A DNA stretch of 64,000 nucleotides from Candidatus Methylopumilus planktonicus. GTDB taxonomy: Bacteria > Pseudomonadota > Gammaproteobacteria > Burkholderiales > Methylophilaceae. Where the stretch lies: NCBI RefSeq assembly GCF_000981505.1, contig NZ_LN827929.1:62001-126000 (forward strand), written 5' to 3'. Below, one piece after another: positions 16,020-25,304 of the stretch. Under the pieces are notes generated by a model. That model searched no databases. It was not told where the DNA came from and saw only the letters and a list, made by a program, of their open reading frames with translations. The position numbers were made by a program, and so were the translations under genes. Every line of letters begins with the position of its first letter. Within the stretch, counting starts at the first letter, position 1.

Positions 16020-16096
16020 GGTGGCTGTAGCTCAGTTGGTAGAGTCCAGGATTGTGATTCCTGTTGTCGTGGGTTCGAGCCCCATCAGCCACCCCA
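16020..16096 (+). tRNA. tRNA-His (anticodon GTG)
   Basis: 77 bases including the encoded G at position -1 (16020) typical of bacterial tRNA-His. The acceptor stem is GTGGCTG/CAGCCAC, the loop TTGTGAT gives GTG, and CCA is encoded (16094-16096). Third of three clustered tRNAs. Confidence 0.97.
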
Positions 16097-16169
16097 GTTT
16101 TAAATGCATTGAATCAAGAGTTAATTGACGATATAGTCATTTCAACTTTAATTAATGTTTAATGCATTC

Positions 16170-16916
16170 ATGGACGATCAGCAACTTCTTCGATATAGCC
16201 GTCATATCTTATTGCCTGATATTGAATATCAGGGACAAGAAAAACTTCTTAATAGTCATATTCTCATTGTAGGTGCAGGTGGTTTAGGCTCACCCATTGC
16301 AATCTATTGTGCAGCTGCGGGTGTTGGAAAAATGACGATATGTGATTTTGATGATGTAGATTTAAGTAATCTACAAAGACAAATCATTCATGACACACAA
16401 TCAGTTAGCATTAATAAAGCCTCTTCTGCAAAACAGTTTATTCAATTACTTAATCCAGATGTAGAAGTGATTGCTGTGACAGAAAAACAAACTGAAGCAA
16501 GCATGAAAGTCATTGCAAAAGATGTAGATGTCATTATTGATGGCTCAGATAATTTTACGACGCGCTATGCGCTTAATCGAATCGCAGTGTCATTAAAGAA
16601 GCCACTAGTTTCAGGTGCTGCCGTGGGTTATGAAGGTCAGATTAGTGTTTTTGATATGAGACATGATAAGAGTCCTTGTTATCACTGTCTATTTCCAGAT
16701 ACAGGCGACCGCAGTGAAACGCGCTGTGCTGATAATGGTGTTTTTTCACCCACAGTCGGCATGATAGGCACTGCTCAAGCTGCCGAAGTCATGAAGATTA
16801 TTTTAGGCATAGGCGAGTCTTTAGAGGGGCGCTTATTATTGCTTGATGTGAAATCGATGCAATGGAAAAATATTCAACTTAAAAAAGATCCATCTTGCGC
16901 TGTTTGTTCTAAGTGA
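16170..16916 (+). CDS. moeB: MoeB/ThiF-family sulfur-carrier adenylyltransferase
   Basis: 248 residues from the ATG at 16170 (the frame is open from 16155). It begins MDDQQLLRYSRHILLPDIEY, then has the ATP-binding GAGGLGSPIAIYCAAAGVG, DVDLSNLQRQ, and Zn-binding CYHC and CAVC pairs. E1-like enzymes of this family adenylate the C-terminal glycine of MoaD or ThiS. It stands alone, without moaD or thiS nearby, so the partner (molybdopterin or thiamine pathway) is not settled; ThiF is the alternative. Confidence 0.85.
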   Translation: MDDQQLLRYSRHILLPDIEYQGQEKLLNSHILIVGAGGLGSPIAIYCAAAGVGKMTICDFDDVDLSNLQRQIIHDTQSVSINKASSAKQFIQLLNPDVEVIAVTEKQTEASMKVIAKDVDVIIDGSDNFTTRYALNRIAVSLKKPLVSGAAVGYEGQISVFDMRHDKSPCYHCLFPDTGDRSETRCADNGVFSPTVGMIGTAQAAEVMKIILGIGESLEGRLLLLDVKSMQWKNIQLKKDPSCAVCSK

Positions 16917-17006
16917 TTTTTTATGGCAGACATCTGCCCTGAGGCCTGATATCACTTATCCCTATGTTAAAATGAATCTTTAACAAATCCTCTATGTGCT
17001 TTATTC

Positions 17007-19808
17007 ATGGAAAATAATCTCTCTAAACCTTTTAGCCCAAAAGATATTGAAAGTCATTGGTATGATTTTTGGGAATCAAAAGGCTTTTACCAAGCAGGCT
17101 TAGACACTAAGCAAAAAAACTCATTTTGTATTTTATTGCCGCCACCCAACGTCACAGGAACCTTGCATATGGGGCATGGATTCAATCAAACACTTATGGA
17201 TGCATTAACACGCTATCACCGTATGAAGGGCGACAACACGTTATGGCAGCCCGGTACCGATCATGCAGGCATTGCAACACAAATCGTTGTTGAAAGACAG
17301 CTGGATAAAGAAGGTATTTCAAGACATAACCTTGGACGAGAAAAGTTTTTAGAAAAAGTATGGGAGTGGAAAGCCTTCTCAGGCGGCACGATCACAGAGC
17401 AGATGCGCAGACTTGGCACTTCACCTGATTGGTCTCGCGAACGTTTCACGATGGATGAAGGTTTATCAAAAACGGTGACAGAAACATTTGTCAGTTTATT
17501 TAAAGAAGGACTGATTTATCGCGGTAAACGTTTAGTAAATTGGGACATTCAATTACAGACAGCTGTATCTGATTTAGAAGTAGTGCAAGAAGAAGAGGAT
17601 GGATTCTTGTGGCATATTCAATACCCACTCGCATCTGGTGATGACCATTTAACTGTTGCTACCACTCGACCTGAAACAATGCTGGGTGACGTTGCGATTA
17701 TGGTTCATCCTGAAGATGCACGATATTTAAAACTTGTTGGCCAAATGGTAAAACTTCCTTTATGTGATCGTGAAATTCCAATCATCGCAGATGATTATGT
17801 TGATCAAACATTTGGGACAGGTGTTGTAAAAGTAACGCCCGCACATGACTTCAATGACTATGCTGTAGGGTTGCGACATAAGCTACCTATGATAAGTGTG
17901 TTGACGCTCGATGGACATATTAACGAGGCAGCACCTAAGGCCTATCAAGGGCTAGATCGATTTGCTGCACGTAAAAAAATTTTAGAAGATTTAGAGCTCC
18001 AAGGATTTCTTGTAAAAACTGAAAAACACAAACTTAAAATTCCACGAGGGGATCGAACAGATGTGGTGATAGAACCAATGCTCACTGATCAGTGGTTTGT
18101 GGCCATGACTAAAAAAGGCCATGATGGAAAAAGTATTACAGAAAAAGCCCTTGATGTTGTGAAGACGGGTGAAATTAAATTCTTTCCAGATAACTGGGTG
18201 AATACTTATAACCAGTGGCTGAACAACATTCAAGATTGGTGTATTTCAAGGCAGCTTTGGTGGGGCCATCAAATCCCAGCTTGGTATGGTGATGAAGGTC
18301 AGGTCTGGGTTGCGCACAGTGAGGAAGAAGTAAAAGCCTTAGCCTTAAAAGATGGCTATCAGGGAAGTTTAAAGCGTGATCCAGATGTTCTAGATACTTG
18401 GTACTCATCAGCGCTATGGCCTTTCTCAACCCTTGATTGGACCCCTGATTATCCAAAGGTGTCTAACCCAGCTCTCGATCTCTATTTACCCTCGACGGTA
18501 TTAGTGACAGGTTTTGATATTATCTTTTTCTGGGTCGCTCGAATGGTCATGATGACTAAACACATTACTGGAAAGATTCCATTTAAGCATGTTTATGTGC
18601 ATGGACTCATTCGTGATGCAGAAGGCCAGAAGATGAGTAAGTCAAAAGGAAATGTCTTAGATCCTATCGATTTGATCGAAGGCATTTCTCTTGAAGCGCT
18701 TATTGAAAAAAGAACAACCGGACTTATGAATCCAAAACAAGCCGAATCAATCACTAAAAAAACACGCAAAGAATTTCCAGAAGGTATCGCCGCTTTTGGC
18801 ACAGACGCCTTACGCTTTACTTATTCAAGCTTAGCGAGTCCTGGACGTGACATCAAATTTGATCTTCAACGTTGCGAAGGCTATCGAAATTTCTGCAATA
18901 AATTATGGAATGCGACACGTTTTGTTCTTATGAACTGCGAAGGTAAAGAAAATGGTTTTGGAGAATGCGTAGAAGGTTATCTTGAATTTTCAAAAGCTGA
19001 TCGTTGGATTGTGAGCGAATTGCAAGAGAGAGAAGTGGCTATTGAAAAAGCATTTTTAGATTACCGATTTGATTTATTGTCACAAGAACTTTACCAATTT
19101 GTTTGGGATGAATTTTGTGATTGGTATCTTGAAGTTGCTAAAGTTCAATTGCAAATGGGAAGTGAAGGAGAGCAAAGGGCGACACGGCGAACACTTTTAC
19201 GCGTTCTCGAGATTATTTTGCGATTAATACATCCAGTGATGCCTTTTATTACCGAAGAAATTTGGCAAACGATCGGCCCTATGAATGGAAAAAAAGGCCC
19301 TTCGATTATGCTAGAGCCCTATCCTCAAAGTGACAGCAAAAAAATTGACCGAGAAAGTATTCAATGGATGTCTACTTTGAAAGAGATGGTAGATGTGTGC
19401 CGAAAACTTCGCGGCGAAATGAATATTTCCTCAGCACAAAAAATTCCACTTGTGATCGCAGGAAACAAAAAGTCACTTGAGCTCTATGCCCCCTATCTTA
19501 AAGCACTTGCTAAATTAACTGATGTTGAAATTGTGGAAGAACTTCCAGCAATCGATGCGCCAGTGATGTTAGTGAAAGACTTTAAATTAATGCTTAAGGT
19601 TGAAGTAGATGCTGCAGAAGAAAAAGAAAGAATTACAAAAGAACTTAATCGCATTCAAATTGAAATCCAAAAAGCTAAAGGTAAGCTAGAAAATGCCAGC
19701 TTTATAGATAGAGCCCCTGAGGCAGTGGTAGCACTAGAAAAAAAACGCTTAGAAGAGTTCTTAGAGAGCTTTGAAAAGCTTTATGAACAACTAAAAAAGT
19801 TAGCTTAA
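17007..19808 (+). CDS. valS: Valyl-tRNA synthetase
   Basis: 933 residues, class I synthetase charging tRNA-Val. HIGH-type HMGH is at residues 54-57 in PNVTGTLHMGHGFNQ. The editing domain includes TTRPETMLGDVA, the tryptophan-rich WCISRQLWWGHQIP follows, then KMSKS in EGQKMSKSKGN. The anticodon-binding domain comes next, and a C-terminal coiled coil of about 65 residues is typical of bacterial ValRS. Its 3' end overlaps the convergent TusA-like gene by nine bases. Confidence 0.97.
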   Translation: MENNLSKPFSPKDIESHWYDFWESKGFYQAGLDTKQKNSFCILLPPPNVTGTLHMGHGFNQTLMDALTRYHRMKGDNTLWQPGTDHAGIATQIVVERQLDKEGISRHNLGREKFLEKVWEWKAFSGGTITEQMRRLGTSPDWSRERFTMDEGLSKTVTETFVSLFKEGLIYRGKRLVNWDIQLQTAVSDLEVVQEEEDGFLWHIQYPLASGDDHLTVATTRPETMLGDVAIMVHPEDARYLKLVGQMVKLPLCDREIPIIADDYVDQTFGTGVVKVTPAHDFNDYAVGLRHKLPMISVLTLDGHINEAAPKAYQGLDRFAARKKILEDLELQGFLVKTEKHKLKIPRGDRTDVVIEPMLTDQWFVAMTKKGHDGKSITEKALDVVKTGEIKFFPDNWVNTYNQWLNNIQDWCISRQLWWGHQIPAWYGDEGQVWVAHSEEEVKALALKDGYQGSLKRDPDVLDTWYSSALWPFSTLDWTPDYPKVSNPALDLYLPSTVLVTGFDIIFFWVARMVMMTKHITGKIPFKHVYVHGLIRDAEGQKMSKSKGNVLDPIDLIEGISLEALIEKRTTGLMNPKQAESITKKTRKEFPEGIAAFGTDALRFTYSSLASPGRDIKFDLQRCEGYRNFCNKLWNATRFVLMNCEGKENGFGECVEGYLEFSKADRWIVSELQEREVAIEKAFLDYRFDLLSQELYQFVWDEFCDWYLEVAKVQLQMGSEGEQRATRRTLLRVLEIILRLIHPVMPFITEEIWQTIGPMNGKKGPSIMLEPYPQSDSKKIDRESIQWMSTLKEMVDVCRKLRGEMNISSAQKIPLVIAGNKKSLELYAPYLKALAKLTDVEIVEELPAIDAPVMLVKDFKLMLKVEVDAAEEKERITKELNRIQIEIQKAKGKLENASFIDRAPEAVVALEKKRLEEFLESFEKLYEQLKKLA

Positions 19809-20036
19809 ACGGCGTTTCTTGATAAAGAAAGTAATGACGCCATTTTCGTCTTGAAGAGATAAAAGTTCATGTCCTGTCTGGCGACAAAATGCATCAAAAT
19901 CTTTTTTGCTTCCAGGGTCTGTGGCAATAATTTTTAAGACCTCATCAGATTTAATTTCATTCAAACCTTTTTTACATCGCAAGATCGGAAGTGGACATTT
20001 AAGTCCTGTTGCGTCAACTTCATAATCATAATGCAT
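19800..20036 (-). CDS. TusA/SirA-like sulfurtransferase
   Basis: 78 residues from the ATG at 20034-20036. MHYDYEVDATGLKCPLPIL carries the CPxP motif with the persulfide Cys14, and DPGSKKDFDAFCRQTGH is the usual second half. The family relays sulfur for tRNA thiolation or other sulfur chemistry. A longer in-frame start exists at 20081 but lies within the rhodanese gene. The start follows the rhodanese stop directly, so the two sulfur-transfer genes are translationally linked. Confidence 0.9.
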   Translation of the reverse strand: MHYDYEVDATGLKCPLPILRCKKGLNEIKSDEVLKIIATDPGSKKDFDAFCRQTGHELLSLQDENGVITFFIKKRRLS

Positions 20037-20037
20037 A

Positions 20038-20361
20038 TTATTTAAGTGCTGAGAAAGTGAAGCCGGCATTTGCCCAAGCAATAATACCGCCCGCTAAGTT
20101 ATACACGTCATGATAATCATGTTCAGCTAAATAAGATGCTGCGTGGGCTGAGCGAATGCCGCTATGGCAATAAAAAACAATACTAGATTTTTTGGAAAGT
20201 TTACCGAAAGCTTGAGGAAGGCTTGAAAGCGGGATATGTTGCGCACCTTGAATAACGCCTCTTGCAACTTCATCATCATTTCTTACATCAATTAAAACTA
20301 AATCATCTTGCTTGAACATGCTGTGTAAGGTTGCGGCATCAATGGTCATAAAAGCACTCAT
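20038..20361 (-). CDS. Rhodanese-like domain protein
   Basis: 107 residues, a single rhodanese domain. The active-site loop is CHSGIR with Cys65 in VFYCHSGIRSAHAASYL, and LIDVRNDDEVARGVIQGAQHIP is the CDC25/rhodanese signature. It would carry persulfide sulfur in the cytoplasm. It is directly upstream of the TusA-like gene with no gap, so a shared sulfur relay is likely. The start may be residue 1 or Met5. Confidence 0.9.
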   Translation of the reverse strand: MSAFMTIDAATLHSMFKQDDLVLIDVRNDDEVARGVIQGAQHIPLSSLPQAFGKLSKKSSIVFYCHSGIRSAHAASYLAEHDYHDVYNLAGGIIAWANAGFTFSALK

Positions 20362-20380
20362 GAGGATAACAGCTGAAATA

Positions 20381-20779
20381 TTAAAGAATTTTTTGAATGA
20401 TCAGCGCAATTACATTTGTTGCAGCTAGCGCTTGAAGTCCCCAGAGCGTGAATTTCATCCCTTTCACTCTAAGTTCCATATTAGGCGTTGCTTCCAGAAA
20501 AGCTTTTGCATAGTAAAGTCGGCCCGCAGTAAATAAACCACCTAAAAGTAAAACAATCGTCCAATGAATATGGTTGGCTTCAAGGCATCCTAAGAGAATA
20601 AGACCTAAAGGAACATATTCCGCAAAGTTTCCGTGCGAACGAATCGCTTGTTGCAAGTCTTCTCGACCACCATCACCTAAAGACACTTCATTTTGGCGTC
20701 TTAGGTTAATGACGTTTAATGCTAATTTAACGTATACAAAGGTAAGAATAGCGGCGTAAATAGCAGTGAGTTTTAACAT
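20381..20779 (-). CDS. MAPEG family membrane protein
   Basis: 132 residues from the ATG at 20777-20779 (frame open to 20809). Four hydrophobic segments and the motif RSHGNFAEYVPLGLILL with an upstream NVINLRRQN are typical of MAPEG proteins, which resemble glutathione S-transferase-like membrane enzymes. Substrate unknown. It shares the strand with the downstream rhodanese, 19 bases away. Confidence 0.88.
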   Translation of the reverse strand: MLKLTAIYAAILTFVYVKLALNVINLRRQNEVSLGDGGREDLQQAIRSHGNFAEYVPLGLILLGCLEANHIHWTIVLLLGGLFTAGRLYYAKAFLEATPNMELRVKGMKFTLWGLQALAATNVIALIIQKIL

Positions 20780-20848
20780 GATGTTTAAATTGAATAATCT
20801 AAGATGCACTCATTATAACATCGAGATGAGAGCGATATAAAAGGGTGC

Positions 20849-21574
20849 TTAGTTTATTTTGAGTGCAATAGCTTCTTGAAGTTTTAGCGACAGGTCTTTT
20901 CTTGATTGTGAAGGCTTGACCGGATGCCCAATATGTAAAATGACCTCAATCTGATTGGATTTAGCCACTCGCTTAAAGGATTGAAGTAAAGTCGTTGAAC
21001 CATGAAAGCTCGTGCGGTTTGTAAGAACTTTATTTTCCTTATATTTGATTGAGAGAGGTAAAAGTAATTTGTCAGACTCAAAGGCTGATTGAAATAAGCT
21101 GCTCTTAAAAGGAAGCACTTGGTATCCGTTTGACGTAATACCTTCAGGGAAAATACATATTGACTGTTTTTCATTTAAAAAGTGATGGTTCATCGCTTGG
21201 ATGACATCAGGTAAATTTGATTTACGATTACGGTCAACAAAAATGGCACCTGAAATTTTAGCCAGCATCCCAATAATAGGCCATGTTTTGACATCCGATG
21301 CTGATACGAATGTGACAGGCTTTAATGAAAAGATCACAGGAATATCTAGCCATGAAATATGATTTGAAACGATAAGATAACTATCTTTACTTAGAAGCTT
21401 TAAAGCTTCGCCATTGAGTGTAATTTTAATCTTTAAAATACGTAGGAGACGTTTCGCCCAGTATTGAATAAGAAGATGATGGATATTTTTTGGAAGAACA
21501 ATCATCGCGATACAAAGAATTAGTGCGAGAAGTAAATGAAACGCCATGAAAACAGATTTAAAAATAAAGTTCAT
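20849..21574 (-). CDS. plsC: 1-acyl-sn-glycerol-3-phosphate acyltransferase
   Basis: 241 residues. The acyltransferase motifs are NHISWLD (HX4D) and IFPEGITSNG (FPEG), and an N-terminal membrane helix precedes them. It adds the second acyl chain to lysophosphatidic acid, making phosphatidic acid at the inner membrane; a related lysophospholipid or ornithine-lipid acyltransferase is the alternative. DUF3147 is encoded just upstream, six bases away. Confidence 0.87.
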   Translation of the reverse strand: MNFIFKSVFMAFHLLLALILCIAMIVLPKNIHHLLIQYWAKRLLRILKIKITLNGEALKLLSKDSYLIVSNHISWLDIPVIFSLKPVTFVSASDVKTWPIIGMLAKISGAIFVDRNRKSNLPDVIQAMNHHFLNEKQSICIFPEGITSNGYQVLPFKSSLFQSAFESDKLLLPLSIKYKENKVLTNRTSFHGSTTLLQSFKRVAKSNQIEVILHIGHPVKPSQSRKDLSLKLQEAIALKIN

Positions 21575-21580
21575 AGTGAA

Positions 21581-21928
21581 TTATAAGAGTTCGATGCCAT
21601 AAGGCTTTAGAATTTTTGCAAAAATATAAAATGTAACTAAAGTAATGACAACAGATATGCCAAGTGTTGGCCAAAAACCAAATCGTTTAAGTAAAAAAGG
21701 AAATACTAGGAACATGGGTAACGTAGGTATGACATACCAAAAAGTATACCAAGCATGATTTGCAATTTTAGATTCCGGCTGTTTTTCTAAATATAGCCAA
21801 ATTAAAGTTAGCACTGTCACAAGAGGGAGCGCTGCGATGAGCCCACCTAAACGATCACTTTTCTTAGCCACTTCAGAAATAAAAACAACCATACCTGACG
21901 TGATTAAAAGTTTAAATAAAATCCACAT
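21581..21928 (-). CDS. DUF3147 family inner-membrane protein
   Basis: 115 residues with about four transmembrane segments. The pattern VVFISEVAKKSDRLGGLIAALP and LTLIWLYLEK resembles DUF3147 proteins as I recall them. No function is known. Its ATG overlaps the stop of the upstream GNAT-like gene (TAATG), so the two are translated together. Confidence 0.75.
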   Translation of the reverse strand: MWILFKLLITSGMVVFISEVAKKSDRLGGLIAALPLVTVLTLIWLYLEKQPESKIANHAWYTFWYVIPTLPMFLVFPFLLKRFGFWPTLGISVVITLVTFYIFAKILKPYGIELL

Positions 21929-23133
21929 TAAATTTCTCCTTCTTTTATTAATTGAATACCAGGCTTTTCTTCAGGATAGGCCTTTAAATAAACTGCCAAG
22001 TCTGGATCAAGCGTATCCCAATTGACCAATCTCGATACTTTTTTATATATTTCATGCATAAAGCGATTTCGGTGCTTACAGTAATTTGTAAGATGAATGA
22101 GTTCATGACCCGTTTCGATTTTAGCAGGATAAGCTGTTTGGCCACTTTGAATTGTTTTAGCGCCAATTTTATATGACCAATTAACAGCTTCAATCCATAA
22201 GCGAAAATAGATAAACCAATCTCTAGGGGCATCATAATCAATGCCAATAAATTTATTAATCACATGTCCTTTAAGATCAAAACAAAGCATAAAAGCTACA
22301 ATTTCATGAGAAGACTGGTGTCTTAAGACAATAAAGTGCGCTTCTTTTTCGCGAGAAATAAATTCAAAGAATTCGGGTGTTAGCTCTTCAAATTTAGTTT
22401 TACCTTTTGAATAAGTTCTTGAGAATAGTCGGTAAAGCTGATGAAGGGTTTGATTGTCAGGCAGATGAACTATGCTGACATCCAAAGGAGCTGGAAGTGC
22501 TTTCTTTAACTTTTTTAGAAATTGGTCTCTTCTAGACGATTTGAGAGAGTTTATATAATCTTCAGTATTTCCCCCTTCTAGTTTTACAAGTGCCGACGGA
22601 AAACTTATAAGCGGGAATAATTTTTTAGATTTGGAAATGGTGGCAAGTGTTTGGTGGTATATATTTGGAAAGTCTTTCCAAACTAACATAGCTGCTTTGT
22701 ATTTTTGCGCTTGTTTTTCAGCAGCCTCCTGGACACAGAGAAAAATATCATCCTGTGTCACTTTCTGAGCTTTTAAAATTTTTGGATCAATCCCGATATG
22801 CCCCTCATCAGAGCCGACGCTGCCAATAAAAAAAGTACGTTGATATAAGAAAGACGGGAGGATTTTGCTGATTAGCTTTGCGATTAGCAAAATCATCGGA
22901 GGCATCACAAGCTCAATGGGCACATCCTTGACGAAAGCAGGGGCGATGGCAACTGGCTCTCCATTCAAAGAAATTAGACCATAGGTAAAAGTGAATTGCT
23001 CTTCTAGGTGTGCACACTCGAGTGATCTATACCACCACTGACCTTCGTTCGGTGCTGGAAAACAACTATCCCAGAGCGCCTGTGGTATTTGCGATTCAGA
23101 ATTAAGCCATTCAAGAGAGAGCTGTTGTATCAT
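21928..23133 (-). CDS. GNAT-fold acyltransferase, DUF482/FemAB-like
   Basis: 401 residues with no signal peptide. An N-terminal WxDSCFP ... WWYRSLECAHLEE region precedes a C-terminal GNAT-like half (HFIVLRHQSSHEIVAFMLCFD, KFIGIDYDAPRDWFIYFRLW). The end has QTAYPAKIETGHELIHLTNY and KHRN. This resembles the FemAB-like/DUF482 group, whose substrates are mostly unknown. The assignment is by pattern and needs a profile search. It heads the DUF3147-plsC-MAPEG minus-strand series. Confidence 0.7.
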   Translation of the reverse strand: MIQQLSLEWLNSESQIPQALWDSCFPAPNEGQWWYRSLECAHLEEQFTFTYGLISLNGEPVAIAPAFVKDVPIELVMPPMILLIAKLISKILPSFLYQRTFFIGSVGSDEGHIGIDPKILKAQKVTQDDIFLCVQEAAEKQAQKYKAAMLVWKDFPNIYHQTLATISKSKKLFPLISFPSALVKLEGGNTEDYINSLKSSRRDQFLKKLKKALPAPLDVSIVHLPDNQTLHQLYRLFSRTYSKGKTKFEELTPEFFEFISREKEAHFIVLRHQSSHEIVAFMLCFDLKGHVINKFIGIDYDAPRDWFIYFRLWIEAVNWSYKIGAKTIQSGQTAYPAKIETGHELIHLTNYCKHRNRFMHEIYKKVSRLVNWDTLDPDLAVYLKAYPEEKPGIQLIKEGEI

Positions 23134-23172
23134 CTATCAGAATTATACTTAAAACGTCGTGATTCTAGACTT

Positions 23173-23472
23173 ATGCAGAAATTTTTATTTTTTTTAATTA
23201 CACTTTTCTTTAGCGGGTTACTTTTTGCAGTTCATTCAGATTACTGTGTGAACTGTGAACGAGATAAACATGGGCGCATCAAAAGAAGTCTAGAAGGCAA
23301 GAAAGCTTTTAAAAAAATGCAACCATGTCCATCAACAGGTAAACCTTTTGGGGCTTGTCCCGGTTATATTATTGATCACGTCATTCCTTTAAAGCGAGGT
23401 GGCATAGATGCTCCATCAAATATGCAATGGCAGACTGTCGAAGAATCAAAAGAAAAAGATAAATGGGAATAA
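23173..23472 (+). CDS. Exported HNH endonuclease-like protein
   Basis: 99 residues from the ATG at 23173 (frame open from 23089). A signal peptide (residues 1 to about 20, LFFLITLFFSGLLFA) is followed by two Cys pairs (CVNC, and PCPSTGKPFGACPG) and the HNH core DHVIPLKRGGIDAPSNMQWQT. Small HNH nucleases of this kind cleave DNA nonspecifically; export suggests a periplasmic role such as degrading incoming DNA. The catalytic His lies in DHVIPL. Standalone gene on the plus strand. Confidence 0.8.
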   Translation: MQKFLFFLITLFFSGLLFAVHSDYCVNCERDKHGRIKRSLEGKKAFKKMQPCPSTGKPFGACPGYIIDHVIPLKRGGIDAPSNMQWQTVEESKEKDKWE

Positions 23473-23514
23473 CTTATTATATGAAACGCAATTTCAAGTA
23501 ATATAATCTATATT

Positions 23515-23688
23515 ATGGGACGACAAATATTTTATATTGATTATCCGCAAGAGCATCAAGGTGATGCATTACATGCTTATCAATGTAAGTTTTGCAAAAT
23601 AGATACGGTAAAAATTAATGGATTACTTGAAAATCATTTGCCAAATTGTAACTATAGAGTTGAAAAAGAAAAAACGATTACTGAGTAA
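23515..23688 (+). CDS. Small putative zinc-binding protein (C2HC pattern)
   Basis: 57 residues from the ATG at 23515; too short for a routine ORF cut-off. It contains C24-x2-C27-x13-H41-x3-C45, the spacing of a classical zinc finger, and ends in a Lys-rich tail. Its 3' end overlaps the end of the convergent ROK kinase by 11 bases. It follows the HNH gene by 42 bases on the same strand. Family unknown to me; conservation in relatives would decide whether it is real. Confidence 0.5.
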   Translation: MGRQIFYIDYPQEHQGDALHAYQCKFCKIDTVKINGLLENHLPNCNYRVEKEKTITE

Positions 23689-24580
23689 GTCCTCGACCAA
23701 TTAAAGCAGCACCAATGACACCGGCTGAATCACCCAGCATGTTTTTAACAATCGGCGTTGAAGGCGTGTCATTAAAAATACGTGAATAAACTTCATCAAT
23801 ACCTTCCTTGTATAAACTTTTTTCATTAGAAAGACCGCCACCTAATACAACAATATCAGGGTCTAAGATATTAATAAGATTAGCCAAGGCCTGACCAAAG
23901 CGCGCATAAAAATCTTGTTTAATATTTTTTAGGGCTTCGTCTTTCGATGGTGCATTAAAAAAATCAATCGCTGAGAGTGTCTTACCTGTTTTATCTTGAA
24001 TTCTTTTTTCTAAACCACCCCCCGAGATAAAACTTTCTACACAGCCATTTGCCCCGCAATAACAAGGGTAGCCTTGAGGATCGATCACCATATGACCCCA
24101 TTCACCTGCGATATTTTGTGGCCCCTGTCTAATTTTTCCATCAAATACAATGCCACCGCCACAGCCTGTTCCCATAATGACGCCAAACACAGAGGGATAT
24201 CCTTTACCTGCTCCCATTAATGCTTCTGCAAGAGCAAAACAATTAGCATCATTTTCAATCACGATGTCATGTACTAGCTTGTCTTCAAGAAGAGATTGAA
24301 GTGGTAAGCTGTTTAAGCAAAGCGTATTAGAATTTTTAAGTAGATGAGTTTTCTTTGAGATCGAGCCAGGCGTTCCTAAGCCTAGTGAATGTGTTTTATT
24401 CTGAATAGATATGAGCGCTTTTTTATAGAGCGAATGAATTTGATTAAAGATATGCTCGCTTCCTAAATGGGCTTCTGTAAGTAATCGCTCCCGAAAAACA
24501 ATCTTGTCCTGACTGTCTAAAACAGCTACTTCAATTTTAGTGCCACCTAAGTCAATACCGATATGATAATTAGATGTCAT
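23678..24580 (-). CDS. ROK family sugar kinase (fructokinase/glucokinase type)
   Basis: 300 residues. The phosphate-binding GIDLGGTKIEVAVLD, the catalytic Asp in ENDANCFALAEALMGAGKG, GTGCGGGIVFDG, and the ROK zinc motif CYCGANGCVESFISGGGLE are all present. It phosphorylates a hexose or amino sugar with ATP; the exact sugar cannot be read from the sequence. The start is one base after the DedA stop on the minus strand, so the two form a pair. Confidence 0.9.
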   Translation of the reverse strand: MTSNYHIGIDLGGTKIEVAVLDSQDKIVFRERLLTEAHLGSEHIFNQIHSLYKKALISIQNKTHSLGLGTPGSISKKTHLLKNSNTLCLNSLPLQSLLEDKLVHDIVIENDANCFALAEALMGAGKGYPSVFGVIMGTGCGGGIVFDGKIRQGPQNIAGEWGHMVIDPQGYPCYCGANGCVESFISGGGLEKRIQDKTGKTLSAIDFFNAPSKDEALKNIKQDFYARFGQALANLINILDPDIVVLGGGLSNEKSLYKEGIDEVYSRIFNDTPSTPIVKNMLGDSAGVIGAALIGRGLTQ

Positions 24581-25195
24581 TTAATTATTTTGAAAATGAC
24601 GTCTGATATACCAAATGATGAAAATGATTGCACCACCTGCAATCACATAATGAAATTCGTGAAAGTAAACTTTTAATGAGTCCCAGTGCTCACCAAATAC
24701 CATGCCTGTGTAAGCGAGTGCCCAGCACCAAATAAATGAGCCGACAAATGTGTAGATAATAAACTTAGTCATATTCATGCGCGCAATCCCTGCAGGAAGT
24801 GCAATAAAAGTTCTTACCGCTGGAAGGAGGCGACCTAAAAAAATAATGATTTCACCATAATTTTTAAACCAATCATCTGCCATCTTTAAATCTTTTTTAG
24901 AGATGAGTACGAAACGGCCATATTTTTCAGCAAGCTGTCTGCCACCTGTTTTTCCTACATAGTAAGCAGGTATAGAGCCCAATACACAGCCTAGCGCACC
25001 CATTAAGGCGACTATCCAGAGTACCATCTCACCTTTAAAAACAAGATATCCTGCGAAAGGCATAATAATTTCGGAGGGTAATGGAATGCAGGCTGACTCA
25101 ATCGCCATCAGTAATACGATACCCCCATATCCCATAGTGGATATAACACTCATAATCCAAACAGCTAATAATCCAATTAATTTTTCTAGCAACAC
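24581..25195 (-). CDS. DedA family inner-membrane protein
   Basis: 204 residues, several membrane helices. The DedA/VTT signature is seen in ESACIPLPSEIIMPFAGYLV, GSIPAYYVGKTGGRQLAEKYG and FLGRLLPAVRTFIALPAGIARM. DedA proteins are implicated in recycling undecaprenyl phosphate and in envelope integrity. It directly precedes the ROK kinase. Confidence 0.92.
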   Translation of the reverse strand: MLLEKLIGLLAVWIMSVISTMGYGGIVLLMAIESACIPLPSEIIMPFAGYLVFKGEMVLWIVALMGALGCVLGSIPAYYVGKTGGRQLAEKYGRFVLISKKDLKMADDWFKNYGEIIIFLGRLLPAVRTFIALPAGIARMNMTKFIIYTFVGSFIWCWALAYTGMVFGEHWDSLKVYFHEFHYVIAGGAIIFIIWYIRRHFQNN

Positions 25196-25270
25196 ACATA
25201 ACCTAATATAACTTGATATCGAATTCTATCTTATGTTTCATAAACCTTTAGGGAATCTGCAAATTTTTAC

Positions 25271-25276
25271 TATAAT
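25271..25276 (+). promoter_or_regulatory. Candidate -10 element of the small lipoprotein gene
   Basis: TATAAT, 28 bases before the ATG at 25305. The -35 region is poor, so confidence is limited. Confidence 0.4.
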
Positions 25277-25304
25277 GAATTACACAATTTTTAAAAAAAC
25301 ATAT

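Noticed and set aside
16925..16938. GGCAGA/TCTGCC hairpin upstream of valS as a terminator
   Set aside because: The stem is short and no T run follows on either strand.
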